Below are positions 46,473 to 54,889 of a stretch of DNA of 64,000 nt, in pieces; position 1 is the first letter of the stretch, and every line of letters begins with the position of its first letter. Location: the NCBI RefSeq assembly GCF_029714405.1, contig NZ_CP121650.1, forward strand, positions 3,291,001 to 3,355,000. Reading direction: 5' to 3'. The position numbers and the translations under genes were made by a program. The notes under the pieces were generated by a model. The model searched no databases and was not told the origin of the DNA. It saw nothing but the letters and a program-made list of their open reading frames with translations. The stretch is from Bradyrhizobium sp. CB82 (GTDB taxonomy: Bacteria > Pseudomonadota > Alphaproteobacteria > Rhizobiales > Xanthobacteraceae).

Positions 46473-46501
46473 ATTGTACTGGAGCATTTAAGTTCCATCA
46501 A
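46473..46501 (-). promoter_or_regulatory. Sigma-70-type promoter of the mocR gene
   Basis: On the minus strand, TTGATG (-35) is separated by exactly 17 bases from TACAAT (-10), 37 bases before the start codon. The direct-repeat operator covers the transcribed leader. Confidence 0.65.
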
Positions 46502-46621
46502 GTTCCGCGATTGAACCCCGGCTGCGCGAGCATTCCGAGGGCAATGAAGGAGCAGGCGCCGATCAGCGCCTGGGCCGACGGCATCGCTTTCGCCGCGCGG
46601 GACGATTGCCGGAGAAGAAAC

Positions 46622-46858
46622 ATGACAACCATCTCGCAAACTGCCGGGCAGCCTCTCAGCCCATCCTCGTCAGGCGGCTTCCTCCGCTCCGTTGTCAACG
46701 GCGCCTCGGCGCTGCTCGGCTTCCTGGAGCGTCGTGCCGCCGTCAAGACGCTGAACGAACTCGACGACCGCGCGCTGCGCGACATCGGGATCACGCGCTC
46801 GCAGATCGAGGATGCCGTTTACGGGCAGATGAAAGCCGAGCTGACGCGCTATCAATAA
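46622..46858 (+). CDS. DUF1127 small protein
   Basis: 78 residues from ATG at 46622 (ribosome site GGAGAAG). The conserved C-terminal DUF1127 motif is LNELDDRALRDIGITRSQIED, preceded by a short hydrophobic/Ser-rich part. DUF1127 proteins are small and Arg-rich, and some affect RNA turnover and phosphate or C/N metabolism in alphaproteobacteria. It is divergent from the mocR gene and therefore a likely target. A longer in-frame reading from 46439 runs through the operator and is rejected. Confidence 0.85.
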   Translation: MTTISQTAGQPLSPSSSGGFLRSVVNGASALLGFLERRAAVKTLNELDDRALRDIGITRSQIEDAVYGQMKAELTRYQ

Positions 46859-46865
46859 GAGGAGG

Positions 46866-47249
46866 TCAGGCGATCGCGGCCCGACCCCATGCCGTGCCGA
46901 AAGCTCGATCGTCCTCGGGATGGTCGGGCTTGGGGCGCGGCCTAGCCGTGGCTCCGCGCTCGCGGCGGTGCCGGCCATCCAGTCCGACTCTTTCCACGAG
47001 ACTGCTGACCAGCACGGCGGTGCGCGCCGCCGCCTGCTTCATGACGAACAGGATCGTTGCGGCACGGCTGAGAACGCCCAGCAGGAACAGCACCGCGAAG
47101 ATGTCGATATAGGCCAGGAAATCACCAACCAGCATCAATTCCGGGGGAATCGGGATGCGGTGGTAGTAGGCCAGGATCAGGATGACGACCGGGACGAAGG
47201 CGATGATCTGCCGCAACGTCAGCCTGTCCAGCAGGGCGGCCAGTTGCAC
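46866..47249 (-). CDS. Small membrane protein downstream of uspA
   Basis: 127 residues from GTG at 47249, with GGGAGGT seven bases ahead. Helices are LRQIIAFVPVVILILAYYH and IDIFAVLFLLGVLSRAATIL, then a charged tail. An adjoining frame from 47325 reads MKKWWRELSYEIPLAIGERA, and a two-base change near 47268 would join it to EVCVVQLAALLDRL. The true protein may therefore be about 25 residues longer with a frameshift here. Function unknown. It is co-directional with uspA. Confidence 0.6.
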   Translation of the reverse strand: MQLAALLDRLTLRQIIAFVPVVILILAYYHRIPIPPELMLVGDFLAYIDIFAVLFLLGVLSRAATILFVMKQAAARTAVLVSSLVERVGLDGRHRRERGATARPRPKPDHPEDDRAFGTAWGRAAIA

Positions 47250-47340
47250 GACACATACCTCCCACAGCGCGTTCCCCGATGGCGAGCGGGATTTCGTAGC
47301 TCAGCTCGCGCCACCACTTCTTCACGCGATTGTTCCGAGG

Positions 47341-47766
47341 TTAATGCCTGACCACCAGCACCGAGCATTTGGCGTAACGCACCACATGCCCGGCATTTGA
47401 GCCGAGGAAATAGGTCCGCATCGCCGGGCGGTGCGAGGTCATGACGATGAGGTCGGCCTTCATATGTGCCGCTTCTTCCAAAATCTCGTGATAGATGCCG
47501 CCCTGGCGCACCACGCTGGAGATATGCGCGTCGTCGATGCCGGACTCGCGCGCGACGATGGCGAGCGCTTCCTCCGAGGTCTGGCGCTGCTGCTCGTCGA
47601 AATCGGCCGGCACATATTCGGCCAGCATCACCGGCGTCATCGGTAGCACGTTGAGCAGGCGCACGGTGCCGTTCCAGGTCTGCGACAGCGTCGCAGCCGT
47701 CGCGATCGCAGGTTTTGCGAGATCGGTGTCGGCGAGGTCGATGGGCACGAGAATGGACTTGAACAT
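47341..47766 (-). CDS. Universal stress protein (UspA family)
   Basis: A single 141-residue Usp domain: N-terminal MFKSILVPIDLADTD, DLIVMTSHRP, and the ATP-type loop FLGSNAGHVVRYAKCSVLVV (G-x2-G-x-like then S/G). It is probably a nucleotide-binding cytosolic stress protein. It lies between the sixA-like gene and the small membrane protein gene, all in one direction. Confidence 0.92.
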   Translation of the reverse strand: MFKSILVPIDLADTDLAKPAIATAATLSQTWNGTVRLLNVLPMTPVMLAEYVPADFDEQQRQTSEEALAIVARESGIDDAHISSVVRQGGIYHEILEEAAHMKADLIVMTSHRPAMRTYFLGSNAGHVVRYAKCSVLVVRH

Positions 47767-47812
47767 CTGCGCCTCCCTGTCTTTCGACGGCTGAGGACGG
47801 CGCCCTGTGTCC

Positions 47813-48364
47813 TCATGCCTGCTTCAGCAACTTGGGGCTGATGAACTTCACCAGTTTCCCGCGGCGGTACGCCACGTCATCCCAATCCTTGACGTCAAAG
47901 TCGAAGACCGCAAGCCCCGCGGTGGGCAGATTGTCGGCAAGGGCCTTGCGGCCGGCCTCCTCGCCGCTGCCCATCAGCAGCAACGCAATTTCATGCATGC
48001 CGGGATTGTGACCGACCAGCATCAGGATCTTTGGCGAAAGATGCTTGGGCGAGGCCGAAATGGTTGCGGTGCGAATGGTTTCCAGGAGCTGCGCGGGATC
48101 GGCGCCGTAGAGTTCCGGCAGCAATTCGACCTGGGGCGGCGCGATACGGTCCTTCATGGCGCGCCAGGCGATGTCCCAGGTCTGCCTGGCCCGCGCGGCC
48201 GGTGAAACCAGCACAGTATTGGGGAACGGCGGATGACGGGCCATCCAGTCGCCTATCTGTGCTGCATCCCGATGGCCGCGGTCGTCGAGGCGGCGGTCCT
48301 GGTCACGGCCGCTCGGTGCGTCAGTCTCGGTCTTGGCGTGACGCAGCAGCATCAAACGGCGCAT
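47813..48364 (-). CDS. SixA-type histidine phosphatase
   Basis: A 183-residue branch-2 histidine phosphatase. The phospho-accepting H9 is in LLRHAKTE, VSPAARARQTW gives a second Arg, and the second His is in LVGHNPGMHEIALLL. SixA removes phosphate from Hpt-domain histidines. An orphan Hpt protein is encoded at 23116, but no link is shown. It is divergent from the FAD oxidoreductase gene. Confidence 0.87.
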   Translation of the reverse strand: MRRLMLLRHAKTETDAPSGRDQDRRLDDRGHRDAAQIGDWMARHPPFPNTVLVSPAARARQTWDIAWRAMKDRIAPPQVELLPELYGADPAQLLETIRTATISASPKHLSPKILMLVGHNPGMHEIALLLMGSGEEAGRKALADNLPTAGLAVFDFDVKDWDDVAYRRGKLVKFISPKLLKQA

Positions 48365-48456
48365 GGCATTCTCGAATCATTACGGTCGTATTTAATCTAC
48401 AGGCACGGGTTCAGGACAAGGTGACAAGCGCCCGACCGGTGCCTTAAGAAAACGAC

Positions 48457-49920
48457 ATGAGCGAGACTTACACAAGCGTGTCCCAGGAAGAAGCCGGCTA
48501 TCGCGAGCGCGCGCGGCTGTCGTTCGATCTCGACGCCGACATCTGCGTGATCGGCGCGGGGCTCGCCGGGCTCACCATCGCGCTGGAGGCGGCTCGGCTC
48601 GGCGCCAGCGTCGCAGTGCTGGAGGGCCGGCATGTCGGCTGGAACGCCTCCGGCAACCAGCTCGGCACCGTGATGCCGGGTTTTGCGCTGCCGCTCGCGG
48701 ACCTGATCGAGCGCATCGGTTTCGAGGATGCGCGCGAGCTCTGGGCGCTGTCGAAGGAGGGCGCCGAATTCGTGCGGGCAAATGCCACCGAAGAGACGAT
48801 GCCGGGGATTGGCGTGAGCGACGGCGTGCTCGAGGTCTCCAATGTCGACGTCGGCGACCGGCTGATCAGCCGGCTCCAGATGCTGAACGAGGATTTCGAT
48901 ACCGAGGCTGAAGGCTGGCAGGCCGACCGCGTGCGTGCGGTACTCAAGACCGGCCGGTATTTCCACGGCGTCTATTATCCGACGGCGTTCCAGGTCGACG
49001 GGCGGAAATATGTCCACGGGCTCGCGGCCTTGGCCCGGCGGGCCGGCGCGCGCATCTTCGAGGACACGCCGGTCGTCAGCATCGATCATTCCGGCATCCG
49101 CAAGCGCATCGTGACGCCGTCGGCGCGCATGCGCGCCACGCACATCGTGCTCGCCGGCAACATTCATCTCGGCGCGCCGCTGAAGCGCCTGTCAGACACG
49201 CTGTTGCCGATCTGGCGCTACGCCGGGATCACCGCGCCACTCGGCGAACGCCTCTCCGAAATCCTCGCCTTCAAGGGATCGGTGATGGATACCGACGGCA
49301 TCGATCATTTCCGCGTCGTCGATGGCGACCGCTTGATGTGGGAAAGCCCGGAGACCACCTGGGCTGCGGGCCCACAACGCTTCGCCGGTGCCATCAAGCG
49401 CCGGATCCGCACGATCTTTCCAGATCTCGGCGAGGTCGATATCGCCGAGATGTTCGGCGGGGCCACCGGCCAGACCGTGCACGGCATGCCGCAGATCGGG
49501 CAACTCCGCAAAGGCCTGTGGGTGGCGAGCGGCTTTGGCCGCCAGGGCATGAACACCTCGGCCATGGCCGGGCAACTCATCGCCCGCAGCATCCTCCGGG
49601 GCGACGAGCGCTGGCGGCTGTTCTCGCCGTTCGAGCTGGTCTGGGCGGGCGGGATCACGGGGCGGGCCGCCGGCCAGGTGATCGGGCTCTGGGGGAGGGC
49701 GAGTTCGGCCGCCGCGGGCTCCCTTGCCCGTTACCGCGAGCGGGCGCGGGTCAAGGAGAGGGAGCGCGAGGCGAAGCTGGCTGAGGCCAACCGGGCCGCC
49801 GGCACCGGTCCGCGGCGCGCGCCGCCCGGCGCGATGCGCCCGGTTCGGCCGGCGCCGCCGCTGGAACCGGTCCCGCATCCCGCGGAAGCCGCGTCGCAGG
49901 AGCAGGGCATCTCGCAATAA
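48457..49920 (+). CDS. DAO-type FAD-dependent oxidoreductase
   Basis: 487 residues. The Rossmann FAD site is CVIGAGLAGLTIALEAARLG (G33, G35, G38), with an acidic strand end in VAVLEGRHVG. The substrate region has GTVMPGF and YYPTAFQVDGRKYVHGLA, and the C-terminal GMPQIGQLRKGLWVASGFGR closes FAD. This fits the PuuB/OrdL-like amine oxidase group (gamma-glutamylputrescine or glycine-type substrates). An unusual Arg/Glu/Pro-rich tail of about 70 residues follows. A second inner-membrane or peripheral role is possible; no operon partner is present. Confidence 0.85.
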   Translation: MSETYTSVSQEEAGYRERARLSFDLDADICVIGAGLAGLTIALEAARLGASVAVLEGRHVGWNASGNQLGTVMPGFALPLADLIERIGFEDARELWALSKEGAEFVRANATEETMPGIGVSDGVLEVSNVDVGDRLISRLQMLNEDFDTEAEGWQADRVRAVLKTGRYFHGVYYPTAFQVDGRKYVHGLAALARRAGARIFEDTPVVSIDHSGIRKRIVTPSARMRATHIVLAGNIHLGAPLKRLSDTLLPIWRYAGITAPLGERLSEILAFKGSVMDTDGIDHFRVVDGDRLMWESPETTWAAGPQRFAGAIKRRIRTIFPDLGEVDIAEMFGGATGQTVHGMPQIGQLRKGLWVASGFGRQGMNTSAMAGQLIARSILRGDERWRLFSPFELVWAGGITGRAAGQVIGLWGRASSAAAGSLARYRERARVKEREREAKLAEANRAAGTGPRRAPPGAMRPVRPAPPLEPVPHPAEAASQEQGISQ

Positions 49921-50017
49921 GTTGAGAAAAAACTCCGCCTGACGGTGTAACGTCGCGCGTTGAAGCCCGTATCTCAGCGCGTGGACAGGTGAAAAGTCCC
50001 CTCGCACGGAGAAAGAG

Positions 50018-50533
50018 ATGTTTGACCGCCGCGTCCTGTTGACGTCCGTCGCCGGCCTGTTCGGTCTTACGGCGTTCCGCTGGCTGAGAGCGACCCCGGC
50101 CAAGGCCGCACAAGAAAAGGCCGCGGAGAAATTCGAGATCGAGAAGACGGAGGCGGAGTGGCGCGCCCAACTCACGCCTCAGCAGTACGAGATTTTGCGC
50201 AACCACGGCACCGAGCGACCCGGCTCGAGTCCGCTTCTGAATGAGCATCGCAAGGGCGTCTTTGCCTGCGCCGGCTGCGACTTGCCGCTATTTGCTTCCG
50301 ACACCAAGTTCGAAAGCGGCACCGGCTGGCCGAGCTTCTACCAGCCGATTGAAGGCAATGTCGGCAAGACCGAGGACCGCACCTACGGCATGGTTCGCAT
50401 CGAGGTGCATTGCCGGCGCTGCGGCGGCCATCTCGGCCACGTCTTCGACGACGGTCCGAAGCCCACCGGATTGCGTTATTGCATCGATGGTTTCGGGCTT
50501 GTTTTCCACCCCGCGGCAGCGTCCGCGACGTAG
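50018..50533 (+). CDS. msrB: Exported peptide-methionine (R)-S-oxide reductase
   Basis: 171 residues. The N-terminus MFDRRVLLTSVAGLFGL has a twin-arginine and hydrophobic core, predicting Tat export and cleavage near AKA. The MsrB domain has zinc ligands C84/C87 (FACAGC) and C132/C135 (HCRRC), SGTGWPSFYQP, HLGHVFDDGP and catalytic C155 in LRYCIDGFG. Most MsrBs have RYCIN at this site; Asp replaces Asn. It repairs methionine-R-sulfoxide, here probably in the periplasm. A hairpin region follows the gene. Confidence 0.92.
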   Translation: MFDRRVLLTSVAGLFGLTAFRWLRATPAKAAQEKAAEKFEIEKTEAEWRAQLTPQQYEILRNHGTERPGSSPLLNEHRKGVFACAGCDLPLFASDTKFESGTGWPSFYQPIEGNVGKTEDRTYGMVRIEVHCRRCGGHLGHVFDDGPKPTGLRYCIDGFGLVFHPAAASAT

Positions 50534-50542
50534 GGGGTGTGC

Positions 50543-50594
50543 CCGGCAATTGTTGCCGGCCCGGCAATTGTGCCCCGGTCTCACGGCCGGGGCA
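50543..50594 (+). terminator. Two hairpins after msrB
   Basis: CCGGCAA-TTG-TTGCCGG (50543-50559) is followed by TGCCCCGG-N8-CCGGGGCA (50571-50594), then TGTCTATTTAAATC. The T tract is weak, but paired stable stems between msrB and the flagellar genes suggest a transcription boundary. Confidence 0.6.
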
Positions 50595-50631
50595 TGTCTA
50601 TTTAAATCTTTGATTTCATTGAGGTACTGCA

Positions 50632-50648
50632 TTGGCATAGGCCTTGCG
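50632..50648 (+). promoter_or_regulatory. Sigma-54-type promoter upstream of flgE
   Basis: TTGGCATAGGCCTTGCG fits the -24/-12 consensus YTGGCACGRNNNTTGCW, with GG and GC at exact spacing, 65 bases before the flgE start. Hook genes are sigma-54/FlbD controlled in Caulobacter, which supports the call. Confidence 0.6.
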
Positions 50649-50712
50649 ACGTCTCCCTTCGATTGCGGCCATGGGTCGGCCGGCCGCCGAGATCGATTTT
50701 GGAGACAAAGTT

Positions 50713-52962
50713 ATGGGTATCTTCGATGCAATGAACACCTCGGTGGGTGGCCTGCAGGCGCAGTCCTACGCGCTTCAGAATATTTCCGGCAATATCGCGA
50801 ACTCTTCCACCACCGGTTACAAGGGCATCGGGACCAGCTTCGAAGACCTCATTCCCAACGCCGAGGTGCCCAGCAAGCAGGTCGCCGGCGGCGTCACCGC
50901 GCATGCCCAGGCGACGATCACGACCCAAGGCACGATCTCATCGTCCAGCGTCGCCACCAACATGGCGATCACTGGCGACGGCTTCTTCTCAGTGCAGAAG
51001 GCAAGCGGCGTCGTCGACAACGTGCCGGTGTTCGACGGCGTCACCTATTACACCCGCCGCGGCGACTTCCAGGTCAATGCCAACGGCAATCTCGTGAACG
51101 GCGCCGGTTATTATCTGATGGGCGTCACGGTCGACGCGAAGACCGGCAATCCCACCGGCAGCGTGCCGACGGTGCTGAAGTTCGCGAACAATTTCATCCC
51201 GGCGCAGGCGACCACCGCGATCCAGTATGCGGCGAACCTGCCGACCCAGCCGAACACGGTCGCGGGCTCGACGGCGGCAAGTGGTACGCTGCTCGCAGCG
51301 GGTGGAATCAATCCGTCCGATTTCGCGGCCAACCCGCTGCCGGTGGGCACGCCGCCCGCTCCTTACACGAACGCGACGATCTCCGGCGCCGCAGCCACCG
51401 GCAATCTGCGCTCGGCCTATACCTCGACGAGCGCGACGGGCTCGGTCGCTCTGCAGGACAATGCATCGGCGGCCGCAGCCGCGACCACCTCACTCGACGC
51501 GACCGCAGGCAACCATCTCGCCTCGAGCATCCTCACCGCGCTCAGCGGCACGACCCTGACGATCAACGGCAACACGGTTACCTTCAACGGCGGCACTACC
51601 GTCACGACGGCCGGCAGCAACACCACGATCGGCCTGGGAGCGGGCACCACGGCGACGGTTCAAAGCATCCTGACCGCAATCCAGACCGCCGGCGGCGCCG
51701 GCGTCACAGCGACGTTGACCGCCAGCGGCAACATTCAGATAGCCACCGGCACCACAACCGATGTGTCGGTCACTAGTGGCGCGGCAGCGACCGCGCTCGG
51801 CCTCGGCACCGTGACGCGCGGCGGCAACGTGCTGTCGACGCCTGCGATCACGGGCTCCACCGTGCTGAGCGGCAGCGCCACGGCGGGCGGCGCGGAAGTC
51901 CTCTCGTCGGGCTTTGCGGCCGGCAATACCATCACGGTCGACGGTCAGACGCTGACTTTCATGACCTCGGGTGCGTCGGGCGCGAACCAGATCAACATCA
52001 CCGACAACATCTCGACCTTGCTGGCCAAGATCGATGGTCTCAGCGGCGCAACTGGCTCGTCGATTGCGGGCGGCGTGATCACGCTGAATACCGGCACCGT
52101 CTCCACCCTGACGATGTCCAGCTCCAACTCCTCCGCCTTCGCCGCGCTCGGCTTCACCTCCGCCATCAGCAAGACCCGCAACGGCGGCGGCACCGCCGGC
52201 ACGGGCACCGTGATCGGCAACGACATCGCGACCTTCACCAAGGAATCGATCAGCGGCGGTGCGGTGACTGCGTACAACGCGGCCGGCACGCCCGTTAACC
52301 TGCAATTGCGCTGGGCCAAGACCGACAGCGCGTCGCTGGGCGCCGGCCATACCGACAGCTGGAACCTGTTCTACCAGACCGACCCCAATGCCACCGGCAC
52401 GGGGGTTGGTTGGGTCAATACCGGGCAGACCTTCACCTTCGCCAGCGACGGCTCGCTGAGCTCGCCGAGTGGCTCCGGCATCTCCATCCCCAACGTCACC
52501 GTCAGCGGTCAGGCGCTCGGCACCGTCGCCTTCAACATCTCCTCGGGTGGACTGACGCAATATGCGAGCACCAGCGGCGCGGTCACCATCAACACCATCA
52601 CGCAGAACGGCTACGCCGCCGGTCAGCTCCGCTCGGTCGCCGTCAACAACAACGGTCTTGTGGTCGGCACCTTCTCCAACGGCCAAAACCTCGACCTCGC
52701 CTCGGTGACGCTGTCGCACTTCAACGGCACCAACTACCTGAAGGCGCTCGATGGCGGCGCCTATGCCGTCACTGACCAGTCGGGTCCGGCGATCGCGGGG
52801 GCCTCCGGCACCATCAGCGGCTCGTCGCTCGAGGGATCGAACACCGACATCGCCGACGAGTTCACCAAGCTCATCGTGACCCAGCAGGCCTATTCGGCCA
52901 ACACCAAGGTCATCACGACGGCGAACTCGATGGTGCAGGATCTCCTGAACGTGTTGCGCTGA
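50713..52962 (+). CDS. flgE: Flagellar hook protein FlgE with extra surface modules
   Basis: 749 residues from ATG at 50713 (GGAGAC upstream). N-terminal rod/hook motif: FDAMNTSVGGLQAQSYALQN, ISGNIANSSTTGYKG; C-terminal: YSANTKVITTANSMVQDLLN. E. coli FlgE is about 400 residues; the surplus is Thr/Gly/Ala-rich and includes two flagellin-IN-like modules near residues 255-380 (TLTINGNTVTFNGG) and 398-490 (NTITVDGQTLTF ... AALGFT). It polymerises outside the cell as the hook after export by the flagellar type III system. First gene of the flgEKL run. Confidence 0.95.
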   Translation: MGIFDAMNTSVGGLQAQSYALQNISGNIANSSTTGYKGIGTSFEDLIPNAEVPSKQVAGGVTAHAQATITTQGTISSSSVATNMAITGDGFFSVQKASGVVDNVPVFDGVTYYTRRGDFQVNANGNLVNGAGYYLMGVTVDAKTGNPTGSVPTVLKFANNFIPAQATTAIQYAANLPTQPNTVAGSTAASGTLLAAGGINPSDFAANPLPVGTPPAPYTNATISGAAATGNLRSAYTSTSATGSVALQDNASAAAAATTSLDATAGNHLASSILTALSGTTLTINGNTVTFNGGTTVTTAGSNTTIGLGAGTTATVQSILTAIQTAGGAGVTATLTASGNIQIATGTTTDVSVTSGAAATALGLGTVTRGGNVLSTPAITGSTVLSGSATAGGAEVLSSGFAAGNTITVDGQTLTFMTSGASGANQINITDNISTLLAKIDGLSGATGSSIAGGVITLNTGTVSTLTMSSSNSSAFAALGFTSAISKTRNGGGTAGTGTVIGNDIATFTKESISGGAVTAYNAAGTPVNLQLRWAKTDSASLGAGHTDSWNLFYQTDPNATGTGVGWVNTGQTFTFASDGSLSSPSGSGISIPNVTVSGQALGTVAFNISSGGLTQYASTSGAVTINTITQNGYAAGQLRSVAVNNNGLVVGTFSNGQNLDLASVTLSHFNGTNYLKALDGGAYAVTDQSGPAIAGASGTISGSSLEGSNTDIADEFTKLIVTQQAYSANTKVITTANSMVQDLLNVLR

Positions 52963-53000
52963 TCAGCGCTGACGCAGCGTAACCAAGGGCGGGCAGTCAC

Positions 53001-54869
53001 ATGGGTTTGAGTTCATCCCTCGCCAGCGCAATGAGCGGCCTGCGTGCCAACCAGGCCGCGCTTTCGATCGTCTCCTCGAACGTCGCCAATTCGCAGACGC
53101 CGGGTTACGTTGCCCAGTCGCCGAACCAGATCGAGGTCACCACCGGCGAGTTCGGCTCGACGGTGATCACCACCGGCGTCAGCCGCGACCTCGATACCTT
53201 CGTGCAGGGCCAGCTGCGCACCGAGACCGGGGGCGGCGGCTATGCCGACCAGATGGCCAACATCCTGAAGCAGCTTCAGAATGTCTACGGCAATCCCGGC
53301 GGCAGCGGCACCCTCGAAACCGCGCTGAACGATTTCACGAGCTCGTTGCAGGCATTGTCGACGAGCGCAGGCGCGTCGTCGGCGCAGACCGTCGCGGTCG
53401 CCGCTGCGCAATCGCTGGCGCAGCAGCTCAACCTCACGACCAAGGGTATCCAGTCGTTGCGCACCAATGTCGAGCAGGATCTCGGCACCTCGGCGCAGCA
53501 GGCCAACGCGGCGATGCAGCAGATCGCCGACATCAACACCAAGCTGCAAGGCCTGAGCTCGACCGATCCGTCGGCGGCGACGCTGATGGATCAGCGCGAC
53601 CAGGCCATCAACACGCTCTCGAAATATGTCGACGTCCGCGTCGTCACCGACGGCTCCAACCAGGCCAACGTCTACACCAACACTGGCATCCAGCTCGTTG
53701 GCGCGGGGCTGGCCTCGAAGTTCAGCTTCGCGTCGGCGGGCGCGTTGACTGCGAACTCACTCTATGACAGCAATCCGGCCAAATCCGGCGTCGGCGCGTT
53801 CAACATCTCGCTGCCGAACGGCTCGTCGATTGACGTTGTCGCCAACAACGTGGTTTCGTCGGGACAGATCGCGGCCGACCTCAAGCTGCGCGAACAGACG
53901 CTGGTGCAGGCACAGACCCAGGTCGACCAATTCGCGGCGACGATGGCGAGCGCCATGTCCGACAAGACCACCGCCGGCACAGCGGTCGCCGGCCCGCCGT
54001 CCGGCTTCAAGGTCGACCTCGCCGGTGCTGCGCCGGGCAATTCGGTCAACCTGACCTACACCGATACGGCGACTAACACCCAGCGCCAGATCACCATCGT
54101 CAACGTGGCGGATCCGGCGGCGCTGCCGCTGCAAAACGCCACCAATGCCAATCCCCTGAAAGTCGGCATCGACTTCTCCGCGCCGATGGGCTCGATCCTG
54201 TCAACGCTCAACACCGCGCTTGCCGGTAGCGCGCATCTGTCGTTTGCGGGCTCCGGCACCACGCTCCAGATCACGGCCGATGGCACCGGTTCGAGCACGG
54301 TCAATTCGGTCTCGGTGACCAAGACGATCTCGTCGCTCCAGTCGGGCAATGCGCAATTGCCGCTGTTCACCGATGGCAGTGCGCTCTACACCGGGGCGAT
54401 TACCTCCTCGGGGTCGCAGATGACCGGACTTGCCGGGCGCATCGGGGTGAACGCGGCGGTGGTGACCGATCCGAGCAAGCTCTCGGTCTACAACACCTCG
54501 CCGGTGACGCCCGCGGGCGATACCACGCGCTCGGACTTCCTCTACACGCAGCTCACCAGCTCGGTGTTCTCCTATTCGCCGACGACGGGGCTGGGCTCGT
54601 CGAGCCAGCCTTTCAGCGGCACGGTCTCGAGCTATCTGCAGCAGTTTCTGAGCATCCAAAGCAACGCCTCGACCCAGGCGACGGCGTTGCAGCAAGGACA
54701 GAGCGTCGTGGTCTCGACGCTCCAGGCAAAGTTCAACTCGACGTCCAGCGTCAACATCGACTCGGAGATGTCGAACCTGATCCAGCTGCAGAATGCCTAT
54801 GCCGCCAACGCCCACGTTATGTCGGTGGTACAGAGCATGATGAACACGTTGATCCAGGCTCAAAGGTAA
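53001..54869 (+). CDS. flgK: Flagellar hook-associated protein 1 (FlgK)
   Basis: 622 residues. N-terminal MGLSSSLASAMSGLRANQAAL, ISVSSNVAN-type motif (IVSSNVANSQTPGYVAQ); helical region SLAQQLNLTTKGIQSLR, DQRDQAINTLSKYVDVRV typical of FlgK; C-terminal VNIDSEMSNLIQLQNAYAAN, VMSVVQSMMNTLI. FlgK forms the first hook-filament junction layer. It starts 38 bases after flgE and 20 before flgL, so the three are one transcript. Confidence 0.95.
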   Translation: MGLSSSLASAMSGLRANQAALSIVSSNVANSQTPGYVAQSPNQIEVTTGEFGSTVITTGVSRDLDTFVQGQLRTETGGGGYADQMANILKQLQNVYGNPGGSGTLETALNDFTSSLQALSTSAGASSAQTVAVAAAQSLAQQLNLTTKGIQSLRTNVEQDLGTSAQQANAAMQQIADINTKLQGLSSTDPSAATLMDQRDQAINTLSKYVDVRVVTDGSNQANVYTNTGIQLVGAGLASKFSFASAGALTANSLYDSNPAKSGVGAFNISLPNGSSIDVVANNVVSSGQIAADLKLREQTLVQAQTQVDQFAATMASAMSDKTTAGTAVAGPPSGFKVDLAGAAPGNSVNLTYTDTATNTQRQITIVNVADPAALPLQNATNANPLKVGIDFSAPMGSILSTLNTALAGSAHLSFAGSGTTLQITADGTGSSTVNSVSVTKTISSLQSGNAQLPLFTDGSALYTGAITSSGSQMTGLAGRIGVNAAVVTDPSKLSVYNTSPVTPAGDTTRSDFLYTQLTSSVFSYSPTTGLGSSSQPFSGTVSSYLQQFLSIQSNASTQATALQQGQSVVVSTLQAKFNSTSSVNIDSEMSNLIQLQNAYAANAHVMSVVQSMMNTLIQAQR

Positions 54870-54889
54870 CCAGTTTAGGGCTCTGAAAG

